DNA from: a virus
DNA: 54,586 nucleotides
Direction: 5' to 3' (one strand)
Virus record (IMG/VR): IMGVR_UViG_3300006028_000004
Coordinates: 1 to 54,586 of that record
Below are positions 9,123 through 18,247 of the stretch, one piece after another (the first letter of the stretch is position 1; every line of letters begins with the position of its first letter). Made by a program: the position numbers and the translations under genes. Under the pieces are notes generated by a model, which was given only the letters and a program-made list of their open reading frames with translations, had not been told where the DNA came from and made no database searches.

Positions 9123-12100
9123 ATGGCCTCTCTCGTTCTGTATGGCTCAAGCATCGCCGACAGCACTATTGCCGCCGCCTGTCAGATGGCGGCGGCATCT
9201 GGTGGCGTGGAAACCACCAAATCTACAAACAATACGGGCGCGGCTGGCGCGTATATGGAGGTCACCTCCAAAGGGTTGACGGTTGTCCCTGTCTCATCTA
9301 TCCCAGGCACGCCAACTGGCAATGGGTGGGACTACCTGCCAGGACAAGGGACATTTGACGTCGGTAACTGGTCGGCAGCTATACAGATGCATAACTCGGC
9401 AGCGACGGATTTCACCTTGCGCTTCTTCCAGTACAGCGCGGGTATCTACACCCTCATCGGCTCTATTACCACTGCTGCGACGGGCGGCACTGGCGGCGTT
9501 GTCTACTCTTTTGCGCCTACTGCGATGGGGACGCTGACGTTTGGGGCAACCGATCTCGTGTATATCGACCTGTGGTTTCAGGATGCAACGGGTGTAGCTG
9601 GTGATACGGTCACTACCTACCTCTCCAATTCGGCCACAGCCGGTGTTGCGAACGATATGCAGATCACGACCGCTAATTTCACCCCTGCCCCCGCCGGTCC
9701 TGACCCTACTGTGTATGGTTCCAATGTTCTTAATGGGACGCTCACCACCGCCTGCAATATGTCGATAGCACTTGGGGGCGTGGAAACAATCACAACGATT
9801 ACCGGCGTCGGCACGAATCCGTTTGGCGAGATAACCCCCAAGGGCAACGGCTCAACTTCAGGGTTTCTCACCATTCCAGCAACGCCTACGGGTCTGGGAT
9901 GGGTGTATCAACCAGGGGCGGGTACTACTCCTGCGACAAATTGGTCAGCAAGTATTCGACTGAACGTGCCACCCGCCACCAATGCCACGCTGCGTTTCTT
10001 CAAATGGAGTAGCGGCTCCTATACCCTGATCGGTTCGATTGTCACCTCACTTGCAACGGGGGGTATTGCCACCTATACCTTTGCCAATACTGCCATGCCT
10101 GCCGTCATCTTTGGCGCATCTGATTTGCTGTACATGGACTTATGGTTTCAGGATGCGACGGGTATCGCGGGCGATACCTTTGGTGTCTATGTCAGTACGT
10201 CGGCGACAGCCGGTGTTGCCAACGATATGCAGGTCACTTTCCCGTCCTTCCCGTCGCAACTGATGAATTCCACCTACATCCCGCGTGTCTTCGGTGGGAC
10301 ACTCGTCCGCTCATGGGTACCGCGTATCTTCGGTGGGACACTCGTCCGCTACGTCGCAGTCAGTACAGGGGTGGCGCTCACAAGCCAGCTTGCCGGAACC
10401 TCGTCACTTGCCGGGTCGCTCTCACTTCAGACAGCACTTACCACGACGCTCGCCGGGGTAGGAACGCTCGCCGGATCACTCGTGGCCAGTCTTGCGCTTC
10501 CGACCACGACGATGGCCGGGGCGGGGACGTTCTCCGGCACGTTCTCTATTCCCTGGCTATCGGTATCGGCTACAGGTCAGATCGTTGATATCACTGGTGC
10601 GGTTGTACATCTACGTGGTTTCAACACGTCCGGCCTTGAATATGGTGACGGACTTTCCGATATCACCCAGGCACGCATAAATGCGCTTGCATCCTTGTTC
10701 TCCATGAACCTGTGGCGGCTGTGCATCAATGTCTCATGGTGGAACAATAACGTGCTCATGACGGATGGGGTGACGCACTATCAAACCTGGATACAGACCG
10801 TCATCGGCTGGATGAAGGCGGCAGGCTGTTATGTCGAAATTGACCCGACGAATTTATCGCCAATTCCCCCTAATACTAGTGGGCCATCCTGTAACAATCC
10901 GCCCATCACGACGGTAGACTCTGACACGTTTACCCGTGCCAACCAATCAGGGTGGGGAACTCCGTCAGGCGGTGGGTCATGGATACTGACAGGGCCAGCG
11001 ACCCTCTCGATTGCCAGTAACGAGGGGGTGCTTTCAGGGACAGGCGGCAATAATGCCTTTCTGCGTATAGGAAGCAATACGGCAGCCGACCTGGAATTAC
11101 AGACACGTTTCGCGCTGACCAATAGCAATCATGTCTATGCAGGGGTATTTTGTCGCTGGATCGATGGCGATAACTGCTATCTCGCCTATGCTGATACCGC
11201 CAACCTGTACCTTGCGAAAAGGGTAGGCGGTGTGCAAACAAACCTTGCAACGGTCGCGAAGACCTTCACGCCAGGAACCTTTTACCAGATAAAGTTTTGG
11301 GCCAGTGGAACACAGCTTACCGTCAAGACCTGGAATGATAGCGTGGGAGAACCCGACCCCTATGATATCCAGTTGACAGATAGCAGCCTCACGGCAGCGA
11401 ACTTCTACGGTCTCTATTCCTTTGATACGGGCAGTGGAGACTCTACGCAGTTCGATCATTACGTTGCATCGACCCCTCAAACATCCTGTATCATCTCGCA
11501 GAATACCCAGAACTTCCCGCCCTGGACAGAAGCACAGATGGTCGCTGCCTTCGTGTCATTTTTCCAATCCTTTGTGCCTCTGTACGTCAACGACCCTGCT
11601 ATTCTCTACGATGCGATGAATGAGCCGACCTACTGGGGGCAGGTTGCTACCGTTGCCGACAATAATACGGTCATCAATGCCATACGCGCCATTCATTCAA
11701 ACTCGCTGATCTTCGTCCTTGCCTTTGGTGACAGTTCGTTCACTGGCTACTCTCAGCCAAATATCATTCATGATTACCATGTCTATGATGGCAGTCCTAC
11801 CTGGCAGACGCAGTTAGCATGGTGGACAGATGGGTCTATCCCTTCAGACAAGAGTACTGACATTGGTGAATGGAATGTTGGTGGTGTGGCAGACGCTCAG
11901 GGGTTTGCTACCGATATTGCAAATATTGCCCTCATGCGTGATGTTGCGACCACCTATTACAATGAAAGCAATGTGTTGCTCTCGGATAACGCGACGATTA
12001 CCGTCGAAGGCTCTCTTGTTGCCTTAACCTTTCAGACCATTCAGGCTCAGGCGTATCAACCGCGTGCCTTTGGCGGAACCCTCATCAAACGCTATCCTCT

Positions 12101-13562
12101 CAATCTTAGCGGCGTATTTACAGGGGCAGGCACCCTTTCAGGCGCGATGAGTCTTTCCACCGCACTTGCCTGTACCTTTACCGGGGTAGGTACACTCGCA
12201 GGTACAGCCGCGCTTACCATAGCACTTGCGAGTACCTTTCCAGGAATAGGCACGCTTGCTGGGCCACTCTCAGCCGCGCTTACCCTCACGGGAACAACCT
12301 TTGCCGGGGCGAGTACCGTAGCTGGTAGTGTGTCACTTACCACACCACTGACAAGCACACTCAGCGGAGCAGGAACGCTTGCCGGAACCGTGCAGTTGAG
12401 CACAGCTTTGGCAGGAACGCTTGTCGGGATAGGTACCATAGCCGGGACAATGGCATTGGTTACAAGTCTCGGTACAATCCTACCCGGCGTTGGTGTCCTC
12501 ACCGGAGCGTTGGGAACGACCGCCCCGGTGGCGCTTTCCGTGACGATGGCCGGGGTAGGCACGCTTAGTGGGACGCTAGCACTCTCGACTCACCTGGTAA
12601 GTACACTGCCAGGTGTGGGTACCCTCGCGTCCACCTTCCAGCTTTCAACCTCTCTCTCGGTCACGGCAGCGGGGATAGGCCAACTTTCCGGGTCACTCAC
12701 GGCCAATCTCACACTTCCTAGCGCGTCGCTGCCTGGTAGCGGTACCCTCAGCGGGACGGTCCAGTTGACAACTCAACTGACAGACACATTTAGCGGGATA
12801 GGGGCACTCAGCGGGGCACTTACTGCCAATATGACGCTTGCCAGTGTGACACTCGCCGGGGTGGGTACCCTGACCGGGACGGTAGTCCGTTCAACTGTAC
12901 TCACCACGACGCTCGCCGGGGTAGGAACGCTCGCCGGATCACTCGTGGCCAGTCTTGCGCTTCCGACCACGACGATGGCCGGGGTAGGTACTCTCAGTGG
13001 GACGATAGCACTGTCGGGGCTCGTGGCGCTCGTGGTGACCATGCCGGGTGTAGGGACACTTACAGGAACGCTCGCCGCCGCGCTCACACTACCGGGCGTG
13101 AGTTTGGCCGGGGTAGGCCAGCTTTCGGGAATAACCGGGCGAAATACGGCACTCGTGGGAACATTGGCTGGCAGTGGGACGCTCTCAGCCCAATTGTCAG
13201 TGCAAACCGTCCTTGTCGGGGCATTCAACGGGGTAGGCACGGCGGCATTCGCTTTGTTCCTGAGAACGTCGTTGACTATTCAGCTTTCAGGAACAGGCAT
13301 CATCACCACGAGCCCCTCTTACCGGGCGTCTCTGGCGCTGACGTTTGCTGCGCTGGGGAGCCTCTCAGGAACGCTGACGATGCCTGTTCTCGCGTATCTG
13401 AGCGCCACCTGGGTCACACGCGACGGCAATGCAACCTGGAAGGCGCGTGACGGCATAGCGGGATGGCGCACACGCGATGGGCAGGCGGGATGGAAGACGC
13501 GGGATGAGCAGGCGGGATGGCAGACGCGGGACGAGGCAGTACTATGGAAAACACGCGCATAA
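9123..13562 (+). CDS. Giant tail fibre with embedded GH5-like glycoside hydrolase
   Basis: A 1479-residue protein. Residues 1-195 and 196-380 are two copies of one beta domain (YGSSIADSTIAAA and YGSNVLNGTLTTA; both end WFQDATG..GDT). Then come PR.FGGTLVR linkers and a repeat tract. From about 478 a GH5-like TIM barrel begins (GQIVDITGAVVHLRGFN), is interrupted at about 592-786 by a LamG-like domain, and resumes with the acid/base motif NEP (Glu834), HxY (His886, Tyr888) and a nucleophile-like GEWN (Glu916). Residues about 990-1410 are AGVGTLSGTL-type repeats, and the C-terminus has seven W.TRDG-like repeats. The likely role is to bind and cleave a beta-glucan or other host glycan during adsorption. 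The substrate is inference. Confidence 0.82.
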   Translation: MASLVLYGSSIADSTIAAACQMAAASGGVETTKSTNNTGAAGAYMEVTSKGLTVVPVSSIPGTPTGNGWDYLPGQGTFDVGNWSAAIQMHNSAATDFTLRFFQYSAGIYTLIGSITTAATGGTGGVVYSFAPTAMGTLTFGATDLVYIDLWFQDATGVAGDTVTTYLSNSATAGVANDMQITTANFTPAPAGPDPTVYGSNVLNGTLTTACNMSIALGGVETITTITGVGTNPFGEITPKGNGSTSGFLTIPATPTGLGWVYQPGAGTTPATNWSASIRLNVPPATNATLRFFKWSSGSYTLIGSIVTSLATGGIATYTFANTAMPAVIFGASDLLYMDLWFQDATGIAGDTFGVYVSTSATAGVANDMQVTFPSFPSQLMNSTYIPRVFGGTLVRSWVPRIFGGTLVRYVAVSTGVALTSQLAGTSSLAGSLSLQTALTTTLAGVGTLAGSLVASLALPTTTMAGAGTFSGTFSIPWLSVSATGQIVDITGAVVHLRGFNTSGLEYGDGLSDITQARINALASLFSMNLWRLCINVSWWNNNVLMTDGVTHYQTWIQTVIGWMKAAGCYVEIDPTNLSPIPPNTSGPSCNNPPITTVDSDTFTRANQSGWGTPSGGGSWILTGPATLSIASNEGVLSGTGGNNAFLRIGSNTAADLELQTRFALTNSNHVYAGVFCRWIDGDNCYLAYADTANLYLAKRVGGVQTNLATVAKTFTPGTFYQIKFWASGTQLTVKTWNDSVGEPDPYDIQLTDSSLTAANFYGLYSFDTGSGDSTQFDHYVASTPQTSCIISQNTQNFPPWTEAQMVAAFVSFFQSFVPLYVNDPAILYDAMNEPTYWGQVATVADNNTVINAIRAIHSNSLIFVLAFGDSSFTGYSQPNIIHDYHVYDGSPTWQTQLAWWTDGSIPSDKSTDIGEWNVGGVADAQGFATDIANIALMRDVATTYYNESNVLLSDNATITVEGSLVALTFQTIQAQAYQPRAFGGTLIKRYPLNLSGVFTGAGTLSGAMSLSTALACTFTGVGTLAGTAALTIALASTFPGIGTLAGPLSAALTLTGTTFAGASTVAGSVSLTTPLTSTLSGAGTLAGTVQLSTALAGTLVGIGTIAGTMALVTSLGTILPGVGVLTGALGTTAPVALSVTMAGVGTLSGTLALSTHLVSTLPGVGTLASTFQLSTSLSVTAAGIGQLSGSLTANLTLPSASLPGSGTLSGTVQLTTQLTDTFSGIGALSGALTANMTLASVTLAGVGTLTGTVVRSTVLTTTLAGVGTLAGSLVASLALPTTTMAGVGTLSGTIALSGLVALVVTMPGVGTLTGTLAAALTLPGVSLAGVGQLSGITGRNTALVGTLAGSGTLSAQLSVQTVLVGAFNGVGTAAFALFLRTSLTIQLSGTGIITTSPSYRASLALTFAALGSLSGTLTMPVLAYLSATWVTRDGNATWKARDGIAGWRTRDGQAGWKTRDEQAGWQTRDEAVLWKTRA
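10440..10521 (+). repeat. 82-bp exact direct repeat, copy 1 (in fibre gene)
   Basis: Identical to 12903-12984, about 2.46 kb downstream in the same reading frame. Both copies encode the LAGVGTLAGSLVASLALPTT part of the AGVGTL repeat family. The glycosidase module lies between them, so recombination between the copies would delete the enzyme in frame. Confidence 0.9.
12903..12984 (+). repeat. 82-bp exact direct repeat, copy 2 (in fibre gene)
   Basis: Second copy of 10440-10521, followed by T instead of C at the first mismatch. Confidence 0.9.
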
Positions 13563-13578
13563 GAGGAGGAAGTTGAAA

Positions 13579-13914
13579 TTGTGGTCTCCGATTACCGTGG
13601 GCGACGGGCGTCCGTCGCATCACACCTTTACCACCGATAGCGGGATATTTTCCCTGGTCGGTCTATCGAATAACTTGATCGCCATGCACCTGGAAGATGT
13701 GAACAACAATTACGCGCTCTACGTCTGTACCGGCACGTGGAGCATCACCGGGGATGGCTCGACAGGCAAGGCGGATTTCACGCCTTCGGTGACCGATCTC
13801 ACGACGGGTTATCTGGGCCGCGTCGGTCTGTATAAAGCGTATCCCGTCGTTACCCTCGCATCAGGGCCGGTAGCGATGGATAGTCAAATACTTGAGGTCG
13901 ATATTCGATCTTAG
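13579..13914 (+). CDS. Hypothetical tail-associated protein, about 111 aa
   Basis: Starts with TTG at 13579, placed 9 bases after AGGAGG (13564-13569). TTG at 13573 is in the same frame but too close to the Shine-Dalgarno. The frame stays open further upstream, inside the fibre gene's WxTRDG repeats, which is an artefact of that repeat. Beta-rich composition (LVGLSNNLIAMHLEDVNNNYALYVCTGTW). Possibly a fibre cap or head-fibre-like accessory protein; no family recognised. Confidence 0.65.
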   Translation: MWSPITVGDGRPSHHTFTTDSGIFSLVGLSNNLIAMHLEDVNNNYALYVCTGTWSITGDGSTGKADFTPSVTDLTTGYLGRVGLYKAYPVVTLASGPVAMDSQILEVDIRS

Positions 13915-13935
13915 CGACATGAAAGGAGCCTTAAT

Positions 13936-14376
13936 ATGGCTGGACTCACCACGCAAGCACAGAATAACATGCTTAATTTAATGAAAGGAACGACATGGCC
14001 GGCGTCCGGCGCATGGGGGGCAGCGCCAGCCACCACCTATGTCGGACTGTTTACCACCGCGCCGACGACCGATGCCAGTGCCTCCTATACGGGAACGGAG
14101 GTCACAGGCGGCGCCTATGCACGAGTGGCCGTGACCTCATCTACAGGTTGGTCGGCCATTACTGGCGGCTCCACCGCGCCATCGCAAATCAGTAATGCAG
14201 GTATTATCACGTTTCCGACGCCGACGGCCAACTGGGGCACCGTGCTGGCCATCGGCATTTTCGACGCCGCAACAACCGGCAACCTCCTCTGGTGGGCGAC
14301 TATCACTTCCCAGGTTATCAACACGGGGGTTATAGCGTCCTTCGCCATAGGAAGCTTAATTTTAACCATGGATTGA
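13936..14376 (+). CDS. Phage virion protein, 146 aa (minor tail or fibre-tip type)
   Basis: Starts ATG after AAAGGAG. The sequence GAWGAAPATTYVGLFTTAPT and the C-terminal FDAATTGNLLWWATIT resemble a widespread small phage structural family found near fibre genes. No enzyme motif. It is the last gene before the HNH endonuclease insertion. Virion role by resemblance and position. Confidence 0.7.
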   Translation: MAGLTTQAQNNMLNLMKGTTWPASGAWGAAPATTYVGLFTTAPTTDASASYTGTEVTGGAYARVAVTSSTGWSAITGGSTAPSQISNAGIITFPTPTANWGTVLAIGIFDAATTGNLLWWATITSQVINTGVIASFAIGSLILTMD

Positions 14377-14379
14377 TTA

Positions 14380-14408
14380 TTGCTATCTTCAGCAAAGTGT
14401 GCTATAAT
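14380..14408 (+). promoter_or_regulatory. Promoter of the HNH homing endonuclease
   Basis: TTGCTA (14380-14385), a 17-bp spacer and a perfect TATAAT (14403-14408), with ATAGGAGG just before the ATG at 14431. An independent promoter is expected for a homing gene dropped into a late operon. Confidence 0.65.
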
Positions 14409-14430
14409 ACCCATAGGAGGTATTATAGTC

Positions 14431-15228
14431 ATGACAGTAAGACAGTTTACGCAAGAAGAAAAGGAAGACATTGTAAAGCGTTATCAGGCAGGCGAGTCAC
14501 TTGCTCAGATCGGGAAATCGTATGAAGCAAAGTACGAAACGATAGGGAAGTACCTTACAAAGTGGGGTATAGCCATTCAAACACCGATCAAACGAAAAGT
14601 GAACCTTGCCGGGGAAGCTGACATTTGCCTGAGATATGCTCAGGGAGAAAGCGTGGCTCTGCTGGCAAAGGAATTTGATATGGCAAAATCTACGATAAGA
14701 GATATCGTCCTATCAAATGGAGGGGAAATCAATCCGAGAGGACAGCAGTATAGGAGGTTTTCTCCTGAGCAACTAGAGCAGATCAGGCAAATGACCGCGC
14801 AAGGTGTAAGTCAGTACGCGATTGGACAGGCGTTAGGTGTGCATCAGATCATTATCAGTCGGGTGATGACTGAGAACCATATCACCCCTGCAAGACGTGG
14901 CGTACTTCGTGGTGAAAAGCATGGATCATGGAAAGGTGGAAGACATATTAATCAAGGTGGCTATGTTGAAATCTTGCTTGACTCATCAGACCCTATGGCA
15001 TCAATGTGTAACCGAACGGGCTACGTGGCTGAACATCGCTTAGTTCTAGCAAGAAAGCTTGGCAGGCCACTAGCGAGAAATGAAACTGTCCATCATATCA
15101 ACGGTGATAAGTTAGACAACCGGCCAGAGAACCTACAGTTACGGCAGGGGCGACACGGCACTGGTACCGTCTATTGCTGTGCTGACTGTGGTTCAAGAAA
15201 CATCGTCCAGTGTGAAATAGACGGTTAA
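14431..15228 (+). CDS. HNH homing endonuclease with HTH domains
   Basis: A 265-residue protein starting at ATG 14431 behind a strong Shine-Dalgarno. Residues about 1-150 hold two or three helix-turn-helix units of the resolvase/MarR type (ESLAQIGKSYEAKYETIGKYL, ESVALLAKEFDMAKSTIRDI, GVSQYAIGQALGVHQIIISRV). A GEKHGSWKGG strand follows, then the HNH core (VAEHRLVLARKLGRPL, ETVHHINGDKLDNRPENLQL). The C-terminal CCADCG hints at a zinc knuckle. Free-standing phage homing endonucleases of this type cut DNA lacking the insertion. It is more A+T-rich than its neighbours, in line with a recent arrival. Confidence 0.9.
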   Translation: MTVRQFTQEEKEDIVKRYQAGESLAQIGKSYEAKYETIGKYLTKWGIAIQTPIKRKVNLAGEADICLRYAQGESVALLAKEFDMAKSTIRDIVLSNGGEINPRGQQYRRFSPEQLEQIRQMTAQGVSQYAIGQALGVHQIIISRVMTENHITPARRGVLRGEKHGSWKGGRHINQGGYVEILLDSSDPMASMCNRTGYVAEHRLVLARKLGRPLARNETVHHINGDKLDNRPENLQLRQGRHGTGTVYCCADCGSRNIVQCEIDG

Positions 15229-15277
15229 CTACTAGTAGAATAGAAGCCAGAACGCCGTAGGAAAGGAGAAAGCGGGT

Positions 15278-15907
15278 ATGGCTGACGGTATGCAGGAACA
15301 GCGCGGGGGTGATGTTCGCCCGGTACCTGATCCAACGGTGCTCACCACCGAGGCGAGCGTGCGGCTGGAAGCGATGATCCGCGCCTTGATCGCATCTGAA
15401 ATCACGCATCAAAACGCGCTGTTCGATGAGAAGCTGGAAGGGGCGCGGTCGCAACTATCGGAGAGGATGACGGGCTCGGTGCGCCAGTTCGCGGAGAAGC
15501 TGACAAAAATCGAGGCGCAGTTTGATATGCTCTCTGCACGCACGGCTGAACAGAAGAAGGACACCAAGGACGCCCTTGACGCTGCTCTGGCCGCGCAAAA
15601 GGAGGCAGTGGCCTCGCAAACCGCCTCTTCAGAGAAGAGTATCACGAAGTCGGAGACGGCTACCATTGAGCGTATCAAAGCGGTCGAAACCCTGCTTTCC
15701 GCCTCGACGAGAGCTACCGATGACAAGATTGACGATATCAAGAGTCGCGTCGTCGCTATCGAAGCGGTGAAGCTCGGCACGCAGGAAGGAGTTGAGACCG
15801 TGCGTGCAGGCAGTACGGATATGCGGGCCATGATCGCCATTGTCATAAGTATCGCCTTCCTGCTCATCGCTATCGCCAGTGTCGCCATCGCGGTCTTGAA
15901 ACCCTAG
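15278..15907 (+). CDS. Coiled-coil membrane-anchored protein, 209 aa
   Basis: Starts ATG after AAAGGAG. Long charged helical coiled coil (residues 25-180; many EKL, AQKEA and KSETATIER repeats) with one C-terminal transmembrane helix (AMIAIVISIAFLLIAIASVAIAVL). Proteins of this shape often sit just before phage lysis genes. It may act in lysis or as an envelope-associated structural factor. No catalytic motif. Confidence 0.72.
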   Translation: MADGMQEQRGGDVRPVPDPTVLTTEASVRLEAMIRALIASEITHQNALFDEKLEGARSQLSERMTGSVRQFAEKLTKIEAQFDMLSARTAEQKKDTKDALDAALAAQKEAVASQTASSEKSITKSETATIERIKAVETLLSASTRATDDKIDDIKSRVVAIEAVKLGTQEGVETVRAGSTDMRAMIAIVISIAFLLIAIASVAIAVLKP

Positions 15908-15914
15908 TGTGTTA

Positions 15915-15926
15915 TTATGTCAAGTA
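15915..15926 (-). promoter_or_regulatory. Recurrent 12-bp motif TACTTGACATAA (site 1)
   Basis: Perfect copy on the minus strand, 8 bases after the coiled-coil gene. One of five perfect intergenic copies (15915, 34371, 41384, 47507, 48273). No -10 element lies at the right distance here, so it is not an obvious promoter. Confidence 0.6.
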
Positions 15927-15948
15927 GACAAATAGAAAGGAAGTTCTC

Positions 15949-16173
15949 ATGATTATCAATTTACTGGAATGGGCATTAAAGGTCGTTGTGGCGGCCTTTG
16001 TCCTCTTACTCTTATCGTTGTTATTGTGGTTCGTGTTTGACGCGGTAATGCGTTTGTTTAAAGGACCGGAACTGGATTTCTTCAGCGTGGCGCTCCTGGC
16101 TTTTGTCGCCGCCGTCGCTATCGGCAACTGGGGCATAAGCTTCTTGCATACGCGAACGGCTCCTACGCCATGA
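15949..16173 (+). CDS. Small two-TM membrane protein (holin candidate)
   Basis: A 74-residue protein with AAAGGAAG upstream and two hydrophobic helices (residues 8-32, VVVAAFVLLLLSLLLWFVF; 45-62, FFSVALLAFVAAVAIGNW). Its stop overlaps the lysin start by 4 bases, an arrangement that suggests translational coupling and a holin or antiholin role. The second candidate is at 17914. Confidence 0.65.
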   Translation: MIINLLEWALKVVVAAFVLLLLSLLLWFVFDAVMRLFKGPELDFFSVALLAFVAAVAIGNWGISFLHTRTAPTP

Positions 16174-17876
16174 GTACAGGTGATTATGCCAAAGCGGTAT
16201 GGCTACCCTCGCCCAATTTCTGGCCGGGCGGTGATGGCAACCAATTGATCGTGGTGCACGCGACAGCATCAGGCGGGCCGCAGACGGGCTACCAGTTGGC
16301 AACGAGCGCGGAATTTACCGATGGGCAATCGAACTCGACTCACTACATCAATGACGTGGATGGGACGGTCTATCAGATTGTACGTGAAGCCGATAGCGCG
16401 TGGGGCAACTGCTGCGTTGATGGTAACTCACCTTTCAGCGCAACCTATAACTGGAACAAGAACACGATCAGTATAGAGAACGTCAAGCACTCGAGCGACA
16501 ATAGCGAGCCACTCACCGCCGCTCAGTATCAATCCCTGCTCGCCCTGGTACGCGATATTGCGAGCCGCAATGCTATCCCGCTCGTGCATGGCAGCCCGAC
16601 CATGAAGGGGATCATTTTTCACCATGATCTGATGCCTATCATCAAGGGAAGATGTCCTGGCACGTTCCCCTATGGGACATTCTTTCAGGATTTACAAGGA
16701 GGAGGTACGCAGACGCTACAGACTACACACGATGGGATGGTAATGAACATCCCCAAGTCTAATCAACTGACAACGGGCGAGAGCTTTGTCATGTGTACGG
16801 TGTGGGCCCCTGCCGCTATCAACTTTTGCGCGCCGCCGGGGCAAAACGCACTGGCCGATGGCTCAGCCCAGGAAAATCCGATAGACGATCTGGCCGAACT
16901 GTGGTGGAGTACCCATAGCGGCGAGATGCCTGCTGACGTGGAATGGTGCTTAACTCAGGCGACCTATCCGGGTTCCACGCACCGCAACCTCTACTACCGG
17001 GTTATCACGCCGACACGGGCCAATATCACGCGAGCACTGCAAGCAGGCTACATCGTGCTGGCGACGGCCAACGAAGCCAATGTACTGGACGTGATGAACG
17101 GTGACCGGCAAGCCTATGGCTGGTCACTGGGTAATCACTTCTTCCCTCTGGCGGGCTTATCTGGCAGCAACTATATCGCCGCTGACCAACTTATCGGGCG
17201 GCAAGGCTACTGGCCGCCTGTGTATGACGCCGGGGCGCTGAACCCGTCCTATGCCGTGGTGGTGCAGGTGATCGGGCCAGATCCGGCGCATCCCTGGCTG
17301 GCTCCTATCCCACCAGGCGACCCGTCTACGTGGCCGTCTGGGTATAACGCGCAATTATTCGCAGGAGGAACAACGATTATGGGAATACCTACCGGCTGGA
17401 AGCCCGGCCCCAATAACAGTCTCATCGCGCCTAACCTTGTCCCGGTAACTGGTGGCAATTCCATCTGGGTGCAAGGGCATTCCTGGGATTCCAATAACCT
17501 ACCCATCAAGGCTGAGATGGGGCGCACCCTGGTCGAGCAAAGTAACCCGGCCCTTGGATCCGGTACCTGGCAGAACTTCAGAGGTACGCCAGGTCAACCG
17601 GCAGCGCTCGCCTGGCGTAAGGACACCAACCAGGTCTACCTGCCGTGGGCAGGACAAGAACTTGATTGGTACATGAACGCCTATGAGGCAGCGCAAGCAC
17701 AAATCGCGGTTCTCAAGGCGCAAGTAGCGGCCCTGCAAGCAGCAGGTACAGGCGCGGCTATCCCCCAGGCGGTACTCGATGATATCAAGAGCCTGGCCGC
17801 ACTCATTCCACCCGCCGCACTCACGCTAGAAACGCTCGTGAAGGATGCGGGATTACCACCACTCCCTACTCCATAA
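16170..17876 (+). CDS. Endolysin: N-acetylmuramoyl-L-alanine amidase plus second domain
   Basis: A 568-residue protein. Residues 1-175 form an Amidase_2-type domain that cleaves the MurNAc-L-Ala bond of peptidoglycan. Likely zinc ligands are His30 (VVHAT), His151 or His152 (FHHDLMP) and Cys162 (GRCPG); Glu103 (SIENV) fits the catalytic site. Residues about 190-410 form a second domain with FVMCTVWAPAAINFC and GNHFFPLAGLSGSNYIAADQ, which resembles the Cys/His layout of C39-like peptidases; this part is inference. The C-terminus has a coiled coil (AQAQIAVLKAQVAALQAAG). Flanked by holin candidates on both sides. Confidence 0.85.
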   Translation: MSTGDYAKAVWLPSPNFWPGGDGNQLIVVHATASGGPQTGYQLATSAEFTDGQSNSTHYINDVDGTVYQIVREADSAWGNCCVDGNSPFSATYNWNKNTISIENVKHSSDNSEPLTAAQYQSLLALVRDIASRNAIPLVHGSPTMKGIIFHHDLMPIIKGRCPGTFPYGTFFQDLQGGGTQTLQTTHDGMVMNIPKSNQLTTGESFVMCTVWAPAAINFCAPPGQNALADGSAQENPIDDLAELWWSTHSGEMPADVEWCLTQATYPGSTHRNLYYRVITPTRANITRALQAGYIVLATANEANVLDVMNGDRQAYGWSLGNHFFPLAGLSGSNYIAADQLIGRQGYWPPVYDAGALNPSYAVVVQVIGPDPAHPWLAPIPPGDPSTWPSGYNAQLFAGGTTIMGIPTGWKPGPNNSLIAPNLVPVTGGNSIWVQGHSWDSNNLPIKAEMGRTLVEQSNPALGSGTWQNFRGTPGQPAALAWRKDTNQVYLPWAGQELDWYMNAYEAAQAQIAVLKAQVAALQAAGTGAAIPQAVLDDIKSLAALIPPAALTLETLVKDAGLPPLPTP

Positions 17877-17913
17877 ATAGGGAGAAATACCCAAAACCGG
17901 AAGAAAGGTTTTT

Positions 17914-18168
17914 ATGAATACATCCATGCAAAGTATGTTCGTTCAGATGGGCTTTGAGATATTCGTGCTGCTCCTGGTAGTAGCCAGCGTCTATCTCAAG
18001 CTTATCCCTAACGATCTGCTTATCCTGGCCCTCGGTATCGTCATTCGCGGGGCGCTCTCTTATGTACCGACCGTGACGGCCATCACGCAAAATACCGCCG
18101 CCACGAAGGAGAATACCCTCGTCATGACTCAGACTCCCCAGGCAAGCGTACCTGAAAAGAGCGTGTAA
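17914..18168 (+). CDS. Holin-like membrane protein, 84 aa
   Basis: ATG after AAGAAAGG. Two hydrophobic helices (FEIFVLLLVVASVYLKLI and DLLILALGIVIRGALSYV) and a polar tail (QTPQASVPEKSV). Size and layout match small phage holins. It lies 37 bases after the endolysin and is probably the membrane pore that times lysis. Confidence 0.72.
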   Translation: MNTSMQSMFVQMGFEIFVLLLVVASVYLKLIPNDLLILALGIVIRGALSYVPTVTAITQNTAATKENTLVMTQTPQASVPEKSV

Positions 18169-18206
18169 CGCCTGAAAATCATCCCCAAAACATCTTGACA
18201 TAACTA

Positions 18207-18247
18207 TTGACAGAGGCATATGAACATGATAACATGCCGTCGGCATG
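18207..18247 (+). promoter_or_regulatory. Promoter and palindromic operator of the accessory block
   Basis: TTGACA (18207-18212), a 17-bp spacer and TAACAT (18230-18235). A perfect palindrome, CATGCCG-T-CGGCATG (18233-18247), overlaps the -10 and start region. The next gene encodes a ribbon-helix-helix protein, so autoregulation through this palindrome is likely. A near match to the recurrent motif (CTTGACATAA, 18194-18203) lies just upstream. Confidence 0.7.

Noticed and set aside
12092-13240. Long antisense reading frames opposite the fibre repeats
   Set aside because: They mirror the periodic codons of the repeat tract, have no Shine-Dalgarno sites and encode only Val/Pro/Ser/Ala-rich repeats.
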